DNA from: Doryteuthis pealeii
Lineage: Eukaryota; Mollusca; Cephalopoda; Myopsida; Loliginidae
Direction: 5' to 3'
NCBI GenBank assembly: GCA_023376005.1
Contig: CM042163.1
Span: 3,729,396-3,793,395, forward strand
Length of the DNA: 64,000 nucleotides
The notes below the pieces were generated by a model that was not told the DNA's origin, made no database searches, and was given only the letters and a program-made list of their open reading frames with translations. This document shows, one piece after another, positions 1 through 12,469 of this stretch (positions within the stretch are counted from its first letter, which is position 1; every line of letters begins with the position of its first letter). The translations under genes were made by a program, and so were the position numbers.

Positions 1-420
1 TGAAGGTCCTTGGAGGTTTGGGTAGTATTATCTGCGTTATTCGGAACTATTGTCCCCATCTTCTCATTGGAGTTATCTCTTAAAATTAATTAGCAGTGGT
101 TACACTTAATTTCTCTGACTGTTTGAGATGAAGGCAGCTCCTGACTTGTGGATTTAGATAGTGGTGTGATTTCTGTCTCGTTTATTAAGCACGTGCCAAT
201 ATACTTATTATGCTTCCCATCTCTCTATTGTTATCTACAACTATTTCTCTGAATGCTTTGAGATGGAAGGGTTTGAATGATTAGTATTTCATATTCTGCG
301 GTTATTAACGCGGTTGAATCCTCAACTAATTGTCCCCATCTTCATTGTTTTATCTTACACTAATTGTCTCTGTAGATAGTTTGAGATGAAGTGGGTTCGC
401 AACGATCCATTTAGTTATTA
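1..420 (-). repeat. 90-bp tandem array, left-arm copy
   Basis: Noisy reverse-complement copy of the array at 16975-17490. The recurring phrase is 'attatctgcgttattcgg', followed by 'tgtccccatctt'. Units are hard to delimit because of indels. Confidence 0.7.
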
Positions 421-640
421 AACTTCCCTGGCATATTTCTGGACTATTGTATTCCCTAGATATCCTAGATTGTATACATTGTTATTTGTACAGAATAATG
501 TATAACGTTTGTGTCCACTGTTTAAATGACCCATCTATTCCGGACCTTCTCTGTACAAGACTCGTATTTTAGCCTTCTAACAAAAACACAAGAATTATGG
601 TATTTATAAGATTCAGCCAAAATTCACACTTGTAATTTGA

Positions 641-760
641 GTCCAGCATGGACACATGGCTCTAAGTGGATAAGGGTAGTTAAAGTGATTAGTAGACATG
701 TTCTATATGTGACACTTATCTACTGGATTCGCAGGTTCAATCACCTTGAGTAGAGTGCCA
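641..760 (+). mobile_element. tRNA-derived SINE head, left-arm copy
   Basis: Contains an A-box-like 'tggctctaagtggataagg' and a B-box-like 'ggttcaatca' about 60 bp downstream, the internal Pol III promoter layout of a tRNA-derived SINE. It is the mirror copy of 16745-16860 with extra inserted bases. The 421-640 stretch before it holds nothing recognisable beyond arm symmetry. Confidence 0.55.
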
Positions 761-1239
761 GATAACATAAGAAAATAATTACATTAACATACGAACTCAC
801 TAACCATGGTAATCTCGCAGCCTATGGTTAGCGGAATAAAAGGACACCAAGGACTACACCCGACCGTGGACGAATAAAGGGTTAAGTTGGCTCCCGATTA
901 GCGATAAGAAGTTCCCGAGCTTTGAAAAGAAGTTTCCGTATCCGGAATCCAACAAGAAATACTTAAGAAGAAGGCCAGAAGGGACCCTTATCAGCTCCGA
1001 AAAGCTTGTACAACATAAACAATGAAGATGAGGGACAATAGTCCAGAAATAACGCAGAAGTAATACTCAACAAATATATTGTATCATCCAAGTTAATTAA
1101 ACAAGTAAAGTAAAGGAATTATATGATAACTTAAATAAAATTAGGACGCTGGCACCTGATTTTGGCACATCCCAGTTTGTAGTGTTGGCATGAGTCTGTT
1201 GGCTCTCATGTATTATGTAATAAATACATGGTCAAATAA

Positions 1240-1480
1240 ATACAATGTAATAATTATTATGTAATGGTAAATACATGTCATAATACATGTAATAGTCTGT
1301 AATAATACATGTAATAATACATGTAATAATACATGTAATATACTGTAATCAATACATTGTCAATAATTACATGTAGATAATACATGATAATAACTTTGCT
1401 GTAACTAGTACATAGTACTAAATACATGTAATAATACATGTAATATTCTGGTAATAATACATGTAATATACAAATGTAAG
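1240..1480. repeat. TACATGTAATAA tandem array (left arm)
   Basis: Repeats of 'taatacatg' and close variants. Mirror of 16185-16390. An apparent 87-residue minus-strand ORF here is a translation of the repeat only. Confidence 0.85.
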
Positions 1481-1559
1481 CAACGTCATTTAAAATGACT
1501 TGGCTTGCATTAAATGACCCACAAAAAAGGGTTGTGCGCACAAAAGAACCGAACCAACC

Positions 1560-1740
1560 GTTTCTTTTATGTCTGTCTCTCTCTCTCTCCTCTACATCTC
1601 TCTACTAGTTTCAAGACTCTCAGACTACTGTTCACCTTGGATTTTAGCATTAGTAATACTCTGATCTCTCTCTGCTCTCTTCTTTTCTCTCTGCTCTCTG
1701 TCTCATCTCATACTGATCTCTCCTTCCCCACCTGTTATTC
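1560..1740. repeat. CT-rich low-complexity tract (left arm)
   Basis: Interrupted (CT)n, mirror of the (GA)n tract at 15960-16095 but with many interruptions, consistent with a noisier copy. Confidence 0.8.
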
Positions 1741-1981
1741 ATCATCCGACTACTTCCCCGGGGGCTCAGCCTCAAGAGGAAATGTATTAACTGTATTTCA
1801 AGTTGATGGAAATTGGGGATTTACATAGAGACATGAAGACCTATATAACATCAAAACAGCTTTCTAGTTTTTAGTTAATTTTCTGGTTGAAGTAATTTGA
1901 CGGTCAATTAGGGTTTCACTTGGGAAATGTTTTAACTAATCATTGGGATATTTACATACGCATTAGATGTTTTAGCTTACC

Positions 1982-2070
1982 CATTGGATGTATTCCTGGA
2001 TGCTTTCATCAGTTTTTCATAATGCTTCCTGCCTATTTTCCACAGAATTTGCAATCATATATAGTCATCC
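1982..2070 (-). pseudogene. Broken inverted copy of OGFr-like exon
   Basis: Read on the minus strand, this matches the exon at 15670-15748 with its acceptor and donor surroundings, but several single-base insertions destroy the frame and alter the splice donor context. It lies at the mirror position in the left palindrome arm. If the arm is an assembly artefact this is not a gene copy at all; if real, it is an inactive duplicated exon. The flanks (1741-1981 and 2071-2760) hold only mirror sequence of the intron around the real exon. Confidence 0.75.
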
Positions 2071-2764
2071 TGTTTTGTAAAAAGGGAGCATCACATTAAT
2101 AACAAAAAGGAAAAAAAAATTCAACAAAGTTTTGTCAGAAATTCCGTAGTGGAATTATTTTCCCCTGCCTTGCTAGAGGGCAAATCATCCAACATACGTA
2201 TGTTTGGCGGCAAAACCAAAAATTTCTTCACTTATCACAGGAGCAAAACTACACTGAGGTTAGTCGGCGTAAATAGCGATCCCAAAGACTTAAACTTATC
2301 ACAGGGAGTGCGTTACTTGGAGGAGGAGACGTTAAAAATAAGATGCTCTCATCACTTTAAGCCTAATAACAAGGCCATTTCAACTTCAATATTAGAAATA
2401 AAGCTCTATGGCTTAAATGGACGGCAAAAGGCAGTAAGAACTTTTTAAAAAGATCCCTTTGTTTTGCGTGATCATGGACTGCATACCAGACCATTCAAGT
2501 GATTCTATTCTTATAGGTGTATACGGTTCAGCCACCTCTAGTAAAAACACAGGTCAATATGTGTATCCAAGGTGAATGCGGACATGATTAAAATAATGCG
2601 CTATCTAGCACAAACCATTACTAATAACTAAGGACAACCACCACCATTGATCTGCTGTCACCACACCAGTAAGTTAATTCCAAAATGTTAGAATGGAGGG
2701 GCGAAAACTGACAAATTACAAATTATTTTGAATGATCCTTTATTAAATTCAGGACCATATGACG

Positions 2765-3010
2765 CTTTAGGACCATCCCCTTTTTTCAATTTCGATTCAA
2801 TGGGGACATATTTTCCATTTACCAGCCATCAAAATCCGAGTTGATTTGTTTATCAGACAAATATTTGAGTTTTTTTATTTTTTTTAATTATAAACTAACC
2901 CCTAACGCCTAACCCTAACACCGGCAATTTTTGTAGCAGTGTAAAATGAGAAAATGTGGTCTCCCACGAGTCGAGATATAGTGAAGGGGATGCCTAAGGT
3001 TATATGGTTC
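2765..3010. repeat. Foldback element with TTAGGG-like core (left arm)
   Basis: Mirror of 14836-15085. Contains 'aacccctaacgcctaaccct' between arms that include 'ggggacatattttccattta' and its approximate complement. The 3011-3480 flank is mirror sequence without recognised features. Confidence 0.6.
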
Positions 3011-3479
3011 CTAAATTCATAGTGAAATAAGGTAGCGATTAGACAATGGTAAAATGGCTAACCTGGTTCCTGACAGTTTTCTACTGCCTCTGAAGATCGC
3101 ATAAGGCAACAAACTTGTCAGTAAACCAGGTCGAGCATGTTGACATTCCTTGTCCACATTCCTTAAAACTTAGTATATTAAATGCACTCTGTATTGAGTA
3201 CTGTTTTATTAATACATCAAATCTAATCATCATAGTCAAACGCATTAGCATGGTATCTCATGACAAATCTCTCAGACCAACCTTCCCTATACTATTCAAT
3301 ATCATTGGACCCTGAGGTAGAGGGGGTCTTCTGTGCAGCAAACGGCGGATCCTCGCATGGTTAGTCAATGTAGGTCTTGGTGGAACGGCCCACATTTAGA
3401 CATGCACATGAGTTGGCTTTCTACAGGAGAATGTCACTTCTACAGAGCGTCTGTCCTTGCTTCTCTCAACAGTCCTTGC

Positions 3480-3830
3480 ATGTCCTAGTCCGTCCTTAGC
3501 ACTCCAGATGGTTTTGTGAAGATGGGGGGGCAGGTGGCCATACAGCTTGTTTCCTTGTGGGGTGCTGTTTCCTGACTTGTTGCAAGACTAATATACGCAG
3601 CAATTTCTTGTGGGCGGTCCCATCCAGCTTATTCTCGAGGCACTTCTTAGGTTCCAAGTGGTTGCAGCATACAACAGTACTAATAATAACCACAGTGCGC
3701 TGGGAAAAATGTTCGCTTTAAGCATTGTCTGTGAGATCGGATTTCCATATGACTGATAATTTGTTTGTGGCTAGCCTATGCCTTTCCCTATTTCAATGTA
3801 ATTAATATCGCTCACTGTGGATGAGAATAT
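3480..3830 (-). mobile_element. Non-LTR reverse transcriptase C-terminal fragment (left arm)
   Basis: Minus-strand mirror of 14094-14480. Pieces such as 'CLENKLDGTAHKKLLR' and 'QHPTRKQ' are readable in different frames, so the copy is more frame-broken than its partner. Confidence 0.6.
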
Positions 3831-3944
3831 TACTACTAGGTATGTTATATCTATATATATATATATATAGCACGCATATTATCTATATGTTGTGTTTGTG
3901 TGTATATATATATAGATATATATTCAATATTGAGTCAGATATAC

Positions 3945-4032
3945 CTATAACAGTTTCACATAGTAGCGTCTTCAGGGCAAGATCTGACTCTTGCCCTGAT
4001 GGGCTACTAAGCGAAACTGTAGTTAGGTATAT
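3945..4032. ncRNA. Hammerhead-like pair, left-arm copy
   Basis: Mirror of 13910-14008. On the + strand 'ctgatgg', a 'gctactaagc' stem and 'gaaac' are visible. The third-last core base is G here instead of the A in the right arm, and the minus-strand partner has an extra C after CTGAAGA. These are inactivating if real, but indels are common in this arm. Confidence 0.5.
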
Positions 4033-4476
4033 TTGATTCGTTAGGTTTAAACTTTATTATTTGCTCCTACTTAGGTATTGGCACTTTTACTTTTTTAGCT
4101 TTAGATAATCCCTGGAGAGTTAATATATATATTTTTGCATGCATATATAATTTTTTCTTTTTGGAGCCAAGTAATTATAGTATCAAACAATTAATTTTCG
4201 ATTAGGTACGACTATCATAGGTCTTCTATTCATTTTTTGTTTTCCCTCAGGTTGATGTTTGGTAGTATATTTTTACAATCAAAACTATATGCCGGGGTTT
4301 TTTTTATTACCTGGCAAGGGTTTACCAAAGTTTGGTAATATAAATATATATTATTTATTTATATTTCTTGCTTGAAGGCAAAATTATAAATGCATGTATC
4401 GAATAAGAATTGCGATAATTATAGGAAAAATCAATCTTGAACAGTAAATCCCGCAAAGGATGGCTCGCCATGAGAA

Positions 4477-4524
4477 ACACCGTACAGACTGTTTCGACAT
4501 TATTAAAAGTCTCTTCAGCGATGT
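4477..4524 (-). ncRNA. Hammerhead ribozyme motif, left-arm copy 1
   Basis: Minus-strand CTGAAGA core, stem II, GAAAC and ACAGTCTGTA, with stem I halves ACATCG and CGGTGT. An extra base and a longer A run in the stem II loop distinguish it from 13447-13492. Confidence 0.55.
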
Positions 4525-4960
4525 ATACTAACAGGACTCCCTACCGACAGGAATCAAACCGGGACTTCACAGGCATAGTAATGAAGACCATAATCCGTTC
4601 GGAGGAGCTACGCATGTGAACTGTATGGGGCCTGAGGTCCGCCGGTACATAGCGATACAATCCCCTGCGAAATTAACCTTGTCAATGATGGATGATACTA
4701 CTATTACACGGCCCCTGCATAGCAGGCTCAGTGGACGTTTTTTATTTAGTAAACAAACCCGGCCGTTAGCTTGCTTTCAGCGAAGTGAATGCCAGATTTT
4801 TGGCATGTTTGTTTTTTTTTTATAGAAGCAAGTTGAATAAATTATTATTTATATTTCTGCTTGAAAGGCAATTATAAATGCATGTATCGAATAAGATTCG
4901 ATAATTATAGAAAATAATCTTGACAAGTAAATCCCGCAAAGGATGGCTCGCCATGGTAGA

Positions 4961-5005
4961 ACACCGTACAGACTGTTCGACTTTATTAAGTCTCTTCAGC
5001 GATGT
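4961..5005 (-). ncRNA. Hammerhead ribozyme motif, left-arm copy 2
   Basis: Same motif as 13447-13492 on the opposite strand. One A of the GAAAC segment is missing, probably a homopolymer error. Stem I and the CTGAAGA core are intact. Confidence 0.55.
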
Positions 5006-5229
5006 ATACTAACGACTCCCCTCCGACAGGATCGAAACCGGGACTTCACAGGCATAGTCAGAGACCATATCCGTTCGGCCCGCCGGTACATAGTGAAGCA
5101 ATCCCTGCGAAATTAACCTTGTCAATGATGTGATAACTACTATTACACGCCCCTGCCATAGCAGGCAAGTGGACGTTTTTATTTAGTAAACAAACCCGGC
5201 CGTTAACCTACTCTTTCTACTTTTCAAAC

Positions 5230-5310
5230 ATAAGGATCTTCAGGTTTAATCCACTGAATTAATCAAGATATTGATAAATTCAGTGGATTTAACCTGAAGA
5301 TCCTTAGTGA
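5230..5310. repeat. Hairpin: roughly 30-bp inverted repeat (left arm)
   Basis: 'aaggatcttcaggtttaatc' is followed after a short loop by its complement ending 'acctgaagatcctta'. The same hairpin is at 13125-13205. Confidence 0.7.
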
Positions 5311-5519
5311 AACTCGAGAGTAGGTTATTACTGTGTACCATTATAATAAGAAATTTTGCTCTTACTAACGTATTGAGCACTTTATATTTGTTATATCGCT
5401 GTCTTATCATTGTGAAACTTGTATCAACTAAACCATTTATCACTGGTAAGTCACCTTTTCATAATATATCATATATCGTGGAAAATGGACTCGAGTTCAA
5501 TTCCTAGACGAAGCTGTTG

Positions 5520-5990
5520 GCATTTTCACATAGCGCTAATACCCATTGGGAAAGGTATGAATCCATATATTCTCCTCCAGCTATGGGTTAAATAGTAGGA
5601 CAGACTGGGCCCTTCAGCCTTGGGTAGGTAACCAGTCTAGGAGAGGGATAACACTGAATTCAAAATTCCTGAGGTCGGTCGTTGATTTTGGGTTTTGTTG
5701 GCAACCCTTGATGCACCAATTCTTTCCTATCGACTGTGGCAAAAAGTGTGGATGGTCCAACACAAGCCTTCACCACTATAAAGAAATCACTGTGTGGATG
5801 TTCATTGTATGAAACTCTCATGCCGTCGAAATCGATGGGAGGGTCCAGCATATTTATATATATATATATTTATGAAGTAAATGGAAGTTAATCCAACAAT
5901 ATGAATTTAGTATTTTTAAGAAGAAACAAATGATGTTTGCTGACAGAATCTGTTTCGACCTTTTAATAAAGCGGTCTTCACCAAGAGCAC
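5520..5990. repeat. Dispersed repeat with degenerate hammerhead-like end (left arm)
   Basis: Mirror of 12470-12920. A 63-residue minus-strand ORF at 5660-5851 has no recognisable domain. A diverged relative of part of it lies at 53990-54160. At 5945-5990 (minus) is the 'ggtcgaaacagattctgtc' motif. Confidence 0.5.
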
Positions 5991-6119
5991 ATATGAAGGA
6001 AAAGACGTTAGATAGGAGGTACAAACAAACGCTAGTGTTTCGATGCTGGAATTTTTTTTTTAAATGCGTATTCTGTGTTTAAAATAAAATAAATTTTATT
6101 TTAAAAAATCAGAAGCATT

Positions 6120-6330
6120 ATAATCCATAAGAAAAACTCAAAAGAGTTTGAATGTAAAAATATAATAAAAGAATTCAACCCAAATAAAAGAAGAAATAAA
6201 ATAGAAAAAAAAAAAACAAAGAAAAAAGGAAAAAAGAAAAGAAAAGAAAAAAAAAACGAAAAAAGAAAAGAAAAGAAAAAAAAAAAGAGAGAAAAAAATA
6301 AAAAATAAAAACAAAAAAAAAAAATAAAGT
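6120..6330. repeat. Poly-A-rich tract (left arm)
   Basis: A-rich with scattered G and C. Mirror of the T-rich tract at 12095-12265. The phenylalanine-rich ORF on its minus strand is not a gene. Confidence 0.85.
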
Positions 6331-6389
6331 ATCAAAATGTTCATGATGTATTCCAGCTACAAAAAGTAAGTTAAAAAGTCCACAGGCAC

Positions 6390-7000
6390 AATCTATCTAT
6401 CTAAACTATATATCTCAGTCTGTTCATATCTATCTAATCTATCTATCTATCTATCTCAGTCTGTTCATAATCTATCTATCTATCTATCTATCTCGCAGTC
6501 TGTTCATATCTATCTATCTATCTATCTCAGTCTGTTCATATCTATCTTATCTTCTATCTCAGTTCTATCTATCTATCTATCTATCATATCTCTATCTATC
6601 TATCTATCTCAGTCTGTTCATATCTATCTATCTATCTATCTCAGTCTTTTCAATATCTATCTATCTATCTATCTATCTCAGTCTGTTCATATCTATCTAT
6701 CTATCTATCTATCTCAGTCCTGTCATATCTATCTATCTATCTTCTATCTCAGTCTGTTCATATCTATCTATCTATATCAGTCTGTTCATATCTATCTATC
6801 ATCTATCTCAGTCTGTTCATATCTATCTATCTATCTATCTCAGTCTGTATCTTCTATCTATCTATCTCAGTCTGTTATATTCTATCTATCTATCTATCTA
6901 TCTCAGTCTGTTCATATCTATCTATCTTATCTATCTATCTATCTATCTGATCTAGTCTATCTATCTATCTATCTCAGTCTTTTCATATCTATCTATCTGA
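6390..7000. repeat. (TCTA)n array with CTCAGTCTGTTCATA spacer (left arm)
   Basis: Runs of TCTA separated by a fixed spacer, giving roughly 35-bp higher-order units. Mirror of 11470-12050. Confidence 0.9.
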
Positions 7001-7009
7001 AGAAAGATG

Positions 7010-7163
7010 GAAAGTTTCAAGAATTTGTAGTTGTTGACAAATCAGTAATGCTGTAGATCATATTAGCCTCCAGTTATTTATGATGAAAGACCACTCTATT
7101 AAAAGGTCGAAACAGATTCTGTCAGCAAACTAATACACCATTTGTTTTTCTAAAAATGTTAAA

Positions 7164-7201
<38 letters not shown>

Positions 7202-7355
7202 TATATAATATATAGTAAATGGCCATAAATAAGCATCACCATCATCCGATAGTGTTTAGAATCAGAAAGATCATCAGTTAATGATGTATAAAATAAACTC
7301 TTTCTAGAAAACTCCAGATCAAACTGGAATCATGTTATCTAATAATACTGAAATT
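7010..7355. repeat. Satellite flank with degenerate hammerhead-like motif and AT microsatellite
   Basis: Mirror of 11120-11465. Includes 'aaaaggtcgaaacagattct' at about 7100 and an (AT)n run at 7165-7215. Confidence 0.55.
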
Positions 7356-7359
7356 TATT

Positions 7360-9204
7360 GTGTACAGTGGTCAGGTGCACCCCAACTCATCAAAGTCGCA
7401 TGTCTAGTACACAGAATAATGTATTAGTGTCAGGAACATGAATAGCATACAGTAATAATATACATGTAATGTGTACAGTGCTCAGGTGCACCACAACTCA
7501 TCAAAGTCTCATGTCTAGTACATAGAATAATGTATTAGTGTCAGGAACATGAATAGCATACAGTAATAATATACATGTATGTGTACAGTGCTCAGGTGCA
7601 CCACAACTCATCAAAGTCTCATGTCTAGTACATAGAATAATGTATTAGTGTCAGGAACATGAATAGCATACAGTAATAATATACATGTATGTGTACAGTG
7701 CTCAGGTGCACCACAACTCATCAAAGTCTCATGTCTAGTACACAGAATAATGTATTAGTGTCAGGAACATGAATAGCATACAGTAATAATATACATGTAT
7801 GTGTACAGTGCTCAGGTGCACCACAACTCATCAAAGTCTCATGTCTAGTACATAGAATAATGTATTAGTGTCAGGAACATGAATAGCATACAGTAATAAT
7901 ATACATGTATGTGTACAGTGCTCAGGTGCACCACAACTCATCAAAGTCTCATGTCTAGTACATAGAATAATGTATTAGTGTCAGGAACATGAATAGCATA
8001 CAGTAATAATATACATGTATGTGTACAGTGCTCAGGTGCACCACAACTCATCAAAGTCTCATGTCTAGTACACAGAATAATGTATTAGTGCCAGGAACAT
8101 GAATAGCATACAGTAATATATACATGTATGTGTACAGTGCTCAGGTGCACCACAACTCATCAAAGTCTCATGTCTAGTACATAGAATAATGTATTAGTGT
8201 CAGGAACATGAATAGCATACAGTAATAATATACATGTATGTGTACAGTGCTCAGGTGCACCACAACTCATCAAAGTCTCATGTCTAGTACACAGAATAAT
8301 GTATTAGTGTCAGGAACATGAATAGCATACAGTAATAATATACATGTATGTGTACAGTGCTCAGGTGCACCACAACTCATCAAAGTCTCATGTCTAGTAC
8401 ATAGAATAATGTATTAGTGTCAGGAACATGAATAGCATACAGTAATAATATACATGTATGTGTACAGTGCTCAGGTGCACCACAACTCATCAAAGTCTCA
8501 TGTCTAGTACATAGAATAATGTATTAGTGTCAGGAACATGAATAGCATACAGTAATAATATACATGTATGTGTACAGTGCTCAGGTGCACCACAACTCAT
8601 CAAAGTCTCATGTCTAGTACATAGAATAATGTATTAGTGTCAGGAACATGAATAGCATACAGTAATAATATACATGTATGTGTACAGTGCTCAGGTGCAC
8701 CACAACTCATCAAAGTCTCATGTCTAGTACATAGAATAATGTATTAGTGTCAGGAACATGAATAGCATACAGTAATAATATACATGTATGTGTACAGTGC
8801 TCAGGTGCACCACAACTCATCAAAGTCTCATGTCTAGTACATAGAATAATGTATTAGTCAGGAACATGAATAGCATACAGTAATAATATACATGTATGTG
8901 TACAGTGCTCAGGTGCACCACAACTCATCAAAGTCTCATGTCTAGTACATAGAATAATGTATTAGTGTCAGGAACATGAATAGCATACAGTATATATACA
9001 TGTATGTGTACAGTACCAGCTCAGGTGCACCACAACTCATCAAAGTCTCATGTCTAGTACATAGAATAATGTATTAGTGTCAGGAACATGAATAGCATAC
9101 AGTAATAATATACATGTATGTGTACAGTGCTCAGGTGCACCACAACTCATCAAAGTCTCATGTCTAGTACATAGAATAATGTATTAGTGTCAGGAACATG
9201 AATA
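7360..9204. repeat. 110-bp satellite array, about 17 units
   Basis: Near-perfect head-to-tail repeats of a unit starting 'gtgtacagtgctcaggtgca' and ending 'atatacatgtat'. Spacing is 110 bp (for example 7801 to 7911). Occasional variants (acag/atag, gtcagg/gccagg) distinguish units. The array inverts orientation at about 9205. Confidence 0.95.
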
Positions 9205-11118
9205 CCTATGTACTAGACATGAGATGATGAGTTGTGGTGCACCTATGTACACATACATGTATATTATTACTGTATGCTATTCATGTTCCTGGCACTAATA
9301 CATTATTCTGTGTACTAGACATGAGACTTTGATGAGTTGTGGTGCACCTGAGCACTGTACACATACATGTATATTATTACTGTATGCTATTCATGTTCCT
9401 GACACTAATACATTATTCTGTGTACTAGACATGAGACTTTGATGAGTTGTGGTGCACCTGAGCACTGTACACATACATGTATATTATTACTGTATGCTAT
9501 TCATGTTCCTGCACTAATACATTATTCTGTGTACTAGACATGAGACTTTGATGAGTTGTGGTGCACCTGAGCACTGTACACATACATGTATATTATTACT
9601 GTATGCTATTCATGTTCCTGGCACTAATACATTATTCTATGTACTAGACATGAGACTTTGATGAGTTGTGGTGCACCTGAGCACTGTACACATACATGTA
9701 TATTATTACTGTATGCTATTCATGTTCCTGACACTAATACATTATTCTATGTACTAGACATGAGACTTTGATGAGTTGTGGTGCACCTGAGCACTGTACA
9801 CATACATGTATATTATTACTGTATGCTATTCATGTTCCTGACACTAATACATTATTCTATGTACTAGACATGAGACTTTGATGAGTTGTGGTGCACCTGA
9901 GCACTGTACACATACATGTATATTATTACTGTATGCTATTCATGTTCCTGACACTAATACATTATTCTATGTACTAGACATGAGACTTTGATGAGTTGTG
10001 GTGCACCTGAGCACTGTACACATACATGTATATTATTACTGTATGCTATTCATGTTCCTGCACTAATACATTATTCTGTGTACTAGACATGAGACTTTGA
10101 TGAGTTGTGGTGCACCTGAGCACTGTACACATACATGTATATTATTACTGTATGCTATTCATGTTCCTGACACTAATACATTATTCTGTGTACTAGACAT
10201 GAGACTTTGATGAGTTGTGGTGCACCTGAGCACTGTACACATACATGTATATTATTACTGTATGCTATTCATGTTCCTGGCACTAATACATTATTCTGTG
10301 TACTAGACATGAGACTTTGATGAGTTGTGGTGCACCTGAGCACTGTACACATACATGTATATTATTACTGTATGCTATTCATGTTCCTGGCACTAATACA
10401 TTATTCTGTGTACTAGACATGAGACTTTGATGAGTTGTGGTGCACCTGAGCACTGTACACATACATGTATATTATTACTGTATGCTATTCATGTTCCTGA
10501 CACTAATACATTATTCTATGTACTAGACATGAGACTTTGATGAGTTGTGGTGCACCTGAGCACTGTACACATACATGTATATTATTACTGTATGCTATTC
10601 ATGTTCCTGGCACTAATACATTATTCTGTGTACTAGACATGAGACTTTGATGATTGTGGTGCACCTGAGCACTGTACACATACATGTATATTATTACTGT
10701 ATGCTATTCATGTTCCTGACACTAATACATTATTCTGTGTACTAGACATGAGACTTTGATGAGTTGTGGTGCACCTGAGCACTGTACACATACATGTATA
10801 TTATTACTGTATGCTATTCATGTTCCTGACACTAATACATTATTCTATGTACTAGACATGAGACTTTGATGAGTTGTGGTGCACCTGAGCACTGTACACA
10901 TACATGTATATTATTACTGTATGCTATTCATGTTCCTGACACTAATATTATTCTATGTACTAGACATGAGACTTTGATGAGTTGTGGTGCACCTGAGCAC
11001 TGTACACATACATGTATATTATTACTGTATGCTATTCATGTTCCTGACACTAATACATTATTCTGTGTACTAGACATGCGACTTTGATGAGTTGGGGTGC
11101 ACCTGACCACTGTACACA
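9205..11118. repeat. 110-bp satellite array, inverted, about 17 units
   Basis: Same unit as 7360-9204 in the opposite orientation. The 73-residue repetitive ORF at 10866-11087 is only a translation of two units. The array ends in 'ctgtacacaataaatttcag'; 'gtacacaataaatt' also follows the single diverged unit at 55195-55315. Confidence 0.95.
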
Positions 11119-11259
11119 ATAAATTTCAGTATTATTAGATAACATGATTCCAGTTTGATCTGGAGTTTTCTAGAAAGATGTTTATTTTATACATCATTAA
11201 CTGATGATCTTTCTGATTCTAAACACTATCGGATGATGGTGATGCTTATTTATGGCCAT

Positions 11260-11306
<47 letters not shown>

Positions 11307-11465
11307 TTTAACATTTTTAGAAAAAACAAATGGTGTTATTAGTTTGCTGACAGAATCTGTTTCGACCTTTTAATAGAGTGGTCTTCATCATAAATAACTG
11401 GAGGCTAATATGATCTACAGCATTACTGATTTGTCAACAACTACAAATTCTTGAAACTTTCCATC
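11119..11465. repeat. Satellite flank with AT microsatellite and degenerate hammerhead-like motif
   Basis: Contains (TA)n at 11265-11302. On the minus strand at 11349-11395 it shows an ATGATGA core, a GACC/GGTC stem II, GAA, an ACAG/CTGT stem III and a GTC cleavage-type triplet. The first core base is A instead of C, so activity is doubtful. Confidence 0.5.
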
Positions 11466-11469
11466 TTTC

Positions 11470-12050
11470 TTCAGATAGATAGATATGAAAAGACTGAGAT
11501 AGATAGATAGATAGATAGATATGAACAGACTGAGATAGATAGATAGATAGATAGATATGAACAGACTAGATAGATAGATAGATAGATATGAACAGACTGA
11601 GATAGATAGATAGATAGATATGAACAGACTGAGATAGATAGATAGATAGATAGATATGAACAGACTGAGATAGATAGATAGATAGACTAGATAGATAGAT
11701 ATGAACAGACTGAATAGATAGATAGATAGATAGATATGAACAGACTGAGATAGATAGATAGATAGATAGATATGAACAGACTGAGATAGATAGATAGATA
11801 GATAGATATGAAAAGACTGAGATAGATAGATAGATAGATATGAACAGACTGATAGATAGATAGATAGATAGATATGAACAGACTGAGATAGATAGATAGA
11901 TAGATATGAACAGACTGAGATAGATAGATAGATAGATATGAACAGACTGAGATAGATAGATAGATAGATATGAACAGACTGAGATAGATAGATAGATAGA
12001 TAGATAGATATGAACAGACTGAGATAGATAGTTAGATAGATAGATTGTGC
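11470..12050. repeat. (TAGA)n array with TATGAACAGACTGAGA spacer
   Basis: Higher-order tetranucleotide array in which (TAGA)n blocks alternate with a fixed spacer. Same family as 6390-7000 and as the large block at 45246-53600, which uses other spacers. Confidence 0.9.
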
Positions 12051-12094
12051 TGTGGACTTTTCACTTACTTTTTGTAGCTGGAATACATCATGAA

Positions 12095-12265
12095 CATTTT
12101 TGATACTTTTTATTTTTTTTTTTTGTTTTTTTTTTTTATTTTTTTTTCTTTTTTTTTTTTTTTCTTTTCTTTTTCTTTTTTTTCGTTTTTTTTTTTCTTT
12201 TTTCTTTTCTTTTTTTTCCTTTTTTTTCTTTGTTTTTTTTTTTCTATTTTATTTCTTCTTTTATT
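12095..12265. repeat. T-rich low-complexity tract
   Basis: T runs with interspersed C. The two phenylalanine-rich ORFs overlapping it are spurious. Confidence 0.85.
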
Positions 12266-12469
12266 TTGGGGTTGAAATTCTTTTTATATATTTTTACTTC
12301 AAACTCTTTTGAGTTTTTTCTTATGGATTATAATGCTTCTGATTTTTTAAAATAAAATTTATTTTATTTTAAACACAGAATACGCATTTAAAAAAAAAAT
12401 TCCAGCATCGAACACTAGCGTTTGTTTGTACCTCCTATCTAACGTCTTTCCTTCATATGTTGCTCTTGG

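Larger units (their letters stand above)
4365..5205 (-). repeat. Hammerhead-bearing repeat, duplicated in the left arm only
   Basis: Two direct copies of one unit (about 4365-4840 and 4845-5205), each running from 'gcttgaaggcaaaattataaatg'-type sequence through a hammerhead core to 'caaacccggccgtta'. The right arm has a single copy (about 13235-13600). The first copy carries an extra segment around 4750-4840 ('ggcatgtttgtttttt') that recurs at about 28410. Confidence 0.65.
1..9204. repeat. Left arm of giant palindrome 1
   Basis: The whole stretch is the reverse complement of about 9205-17500, in matching order: 90-bp array, SINE, ATGT-rich array, CT run, OGFr exon, TTAGGG foldback, RT fragment, hammerhead block, poly-A/T tract, TCTA array and 110-bp satellite. 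Outside the satellite the left arm carries many single-base insertions relative to the right arm. It is about 12% longer between 1514 and 3510 than its partner. That asymmetry suggests an uncorrected fold-back read rather than an old biological duplication, but a real inverted duplication is not excluded. Confidence 0.9.

Noticed and set aside
5230..5310. Hammerhead from 'cctgaagatcc...gaaac'
   Set aside because: The CTGAAGA and GAAAC boxes are present but stem II does not pair; the sequence is better explained as a long hairpin.
5660..5851. 63-residue ORF as a small gene
   Set aside because: Lies in a dispersed repeat; the mirror copy at 12600-12790 is frame-broken and no domain is recognised.
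7360..11118. Possible CRISPR array from regular 110-bp repeats
   Set aside because: Units are head-to-tail without unique spacers, and the context is animal DNA; it is a satellite.
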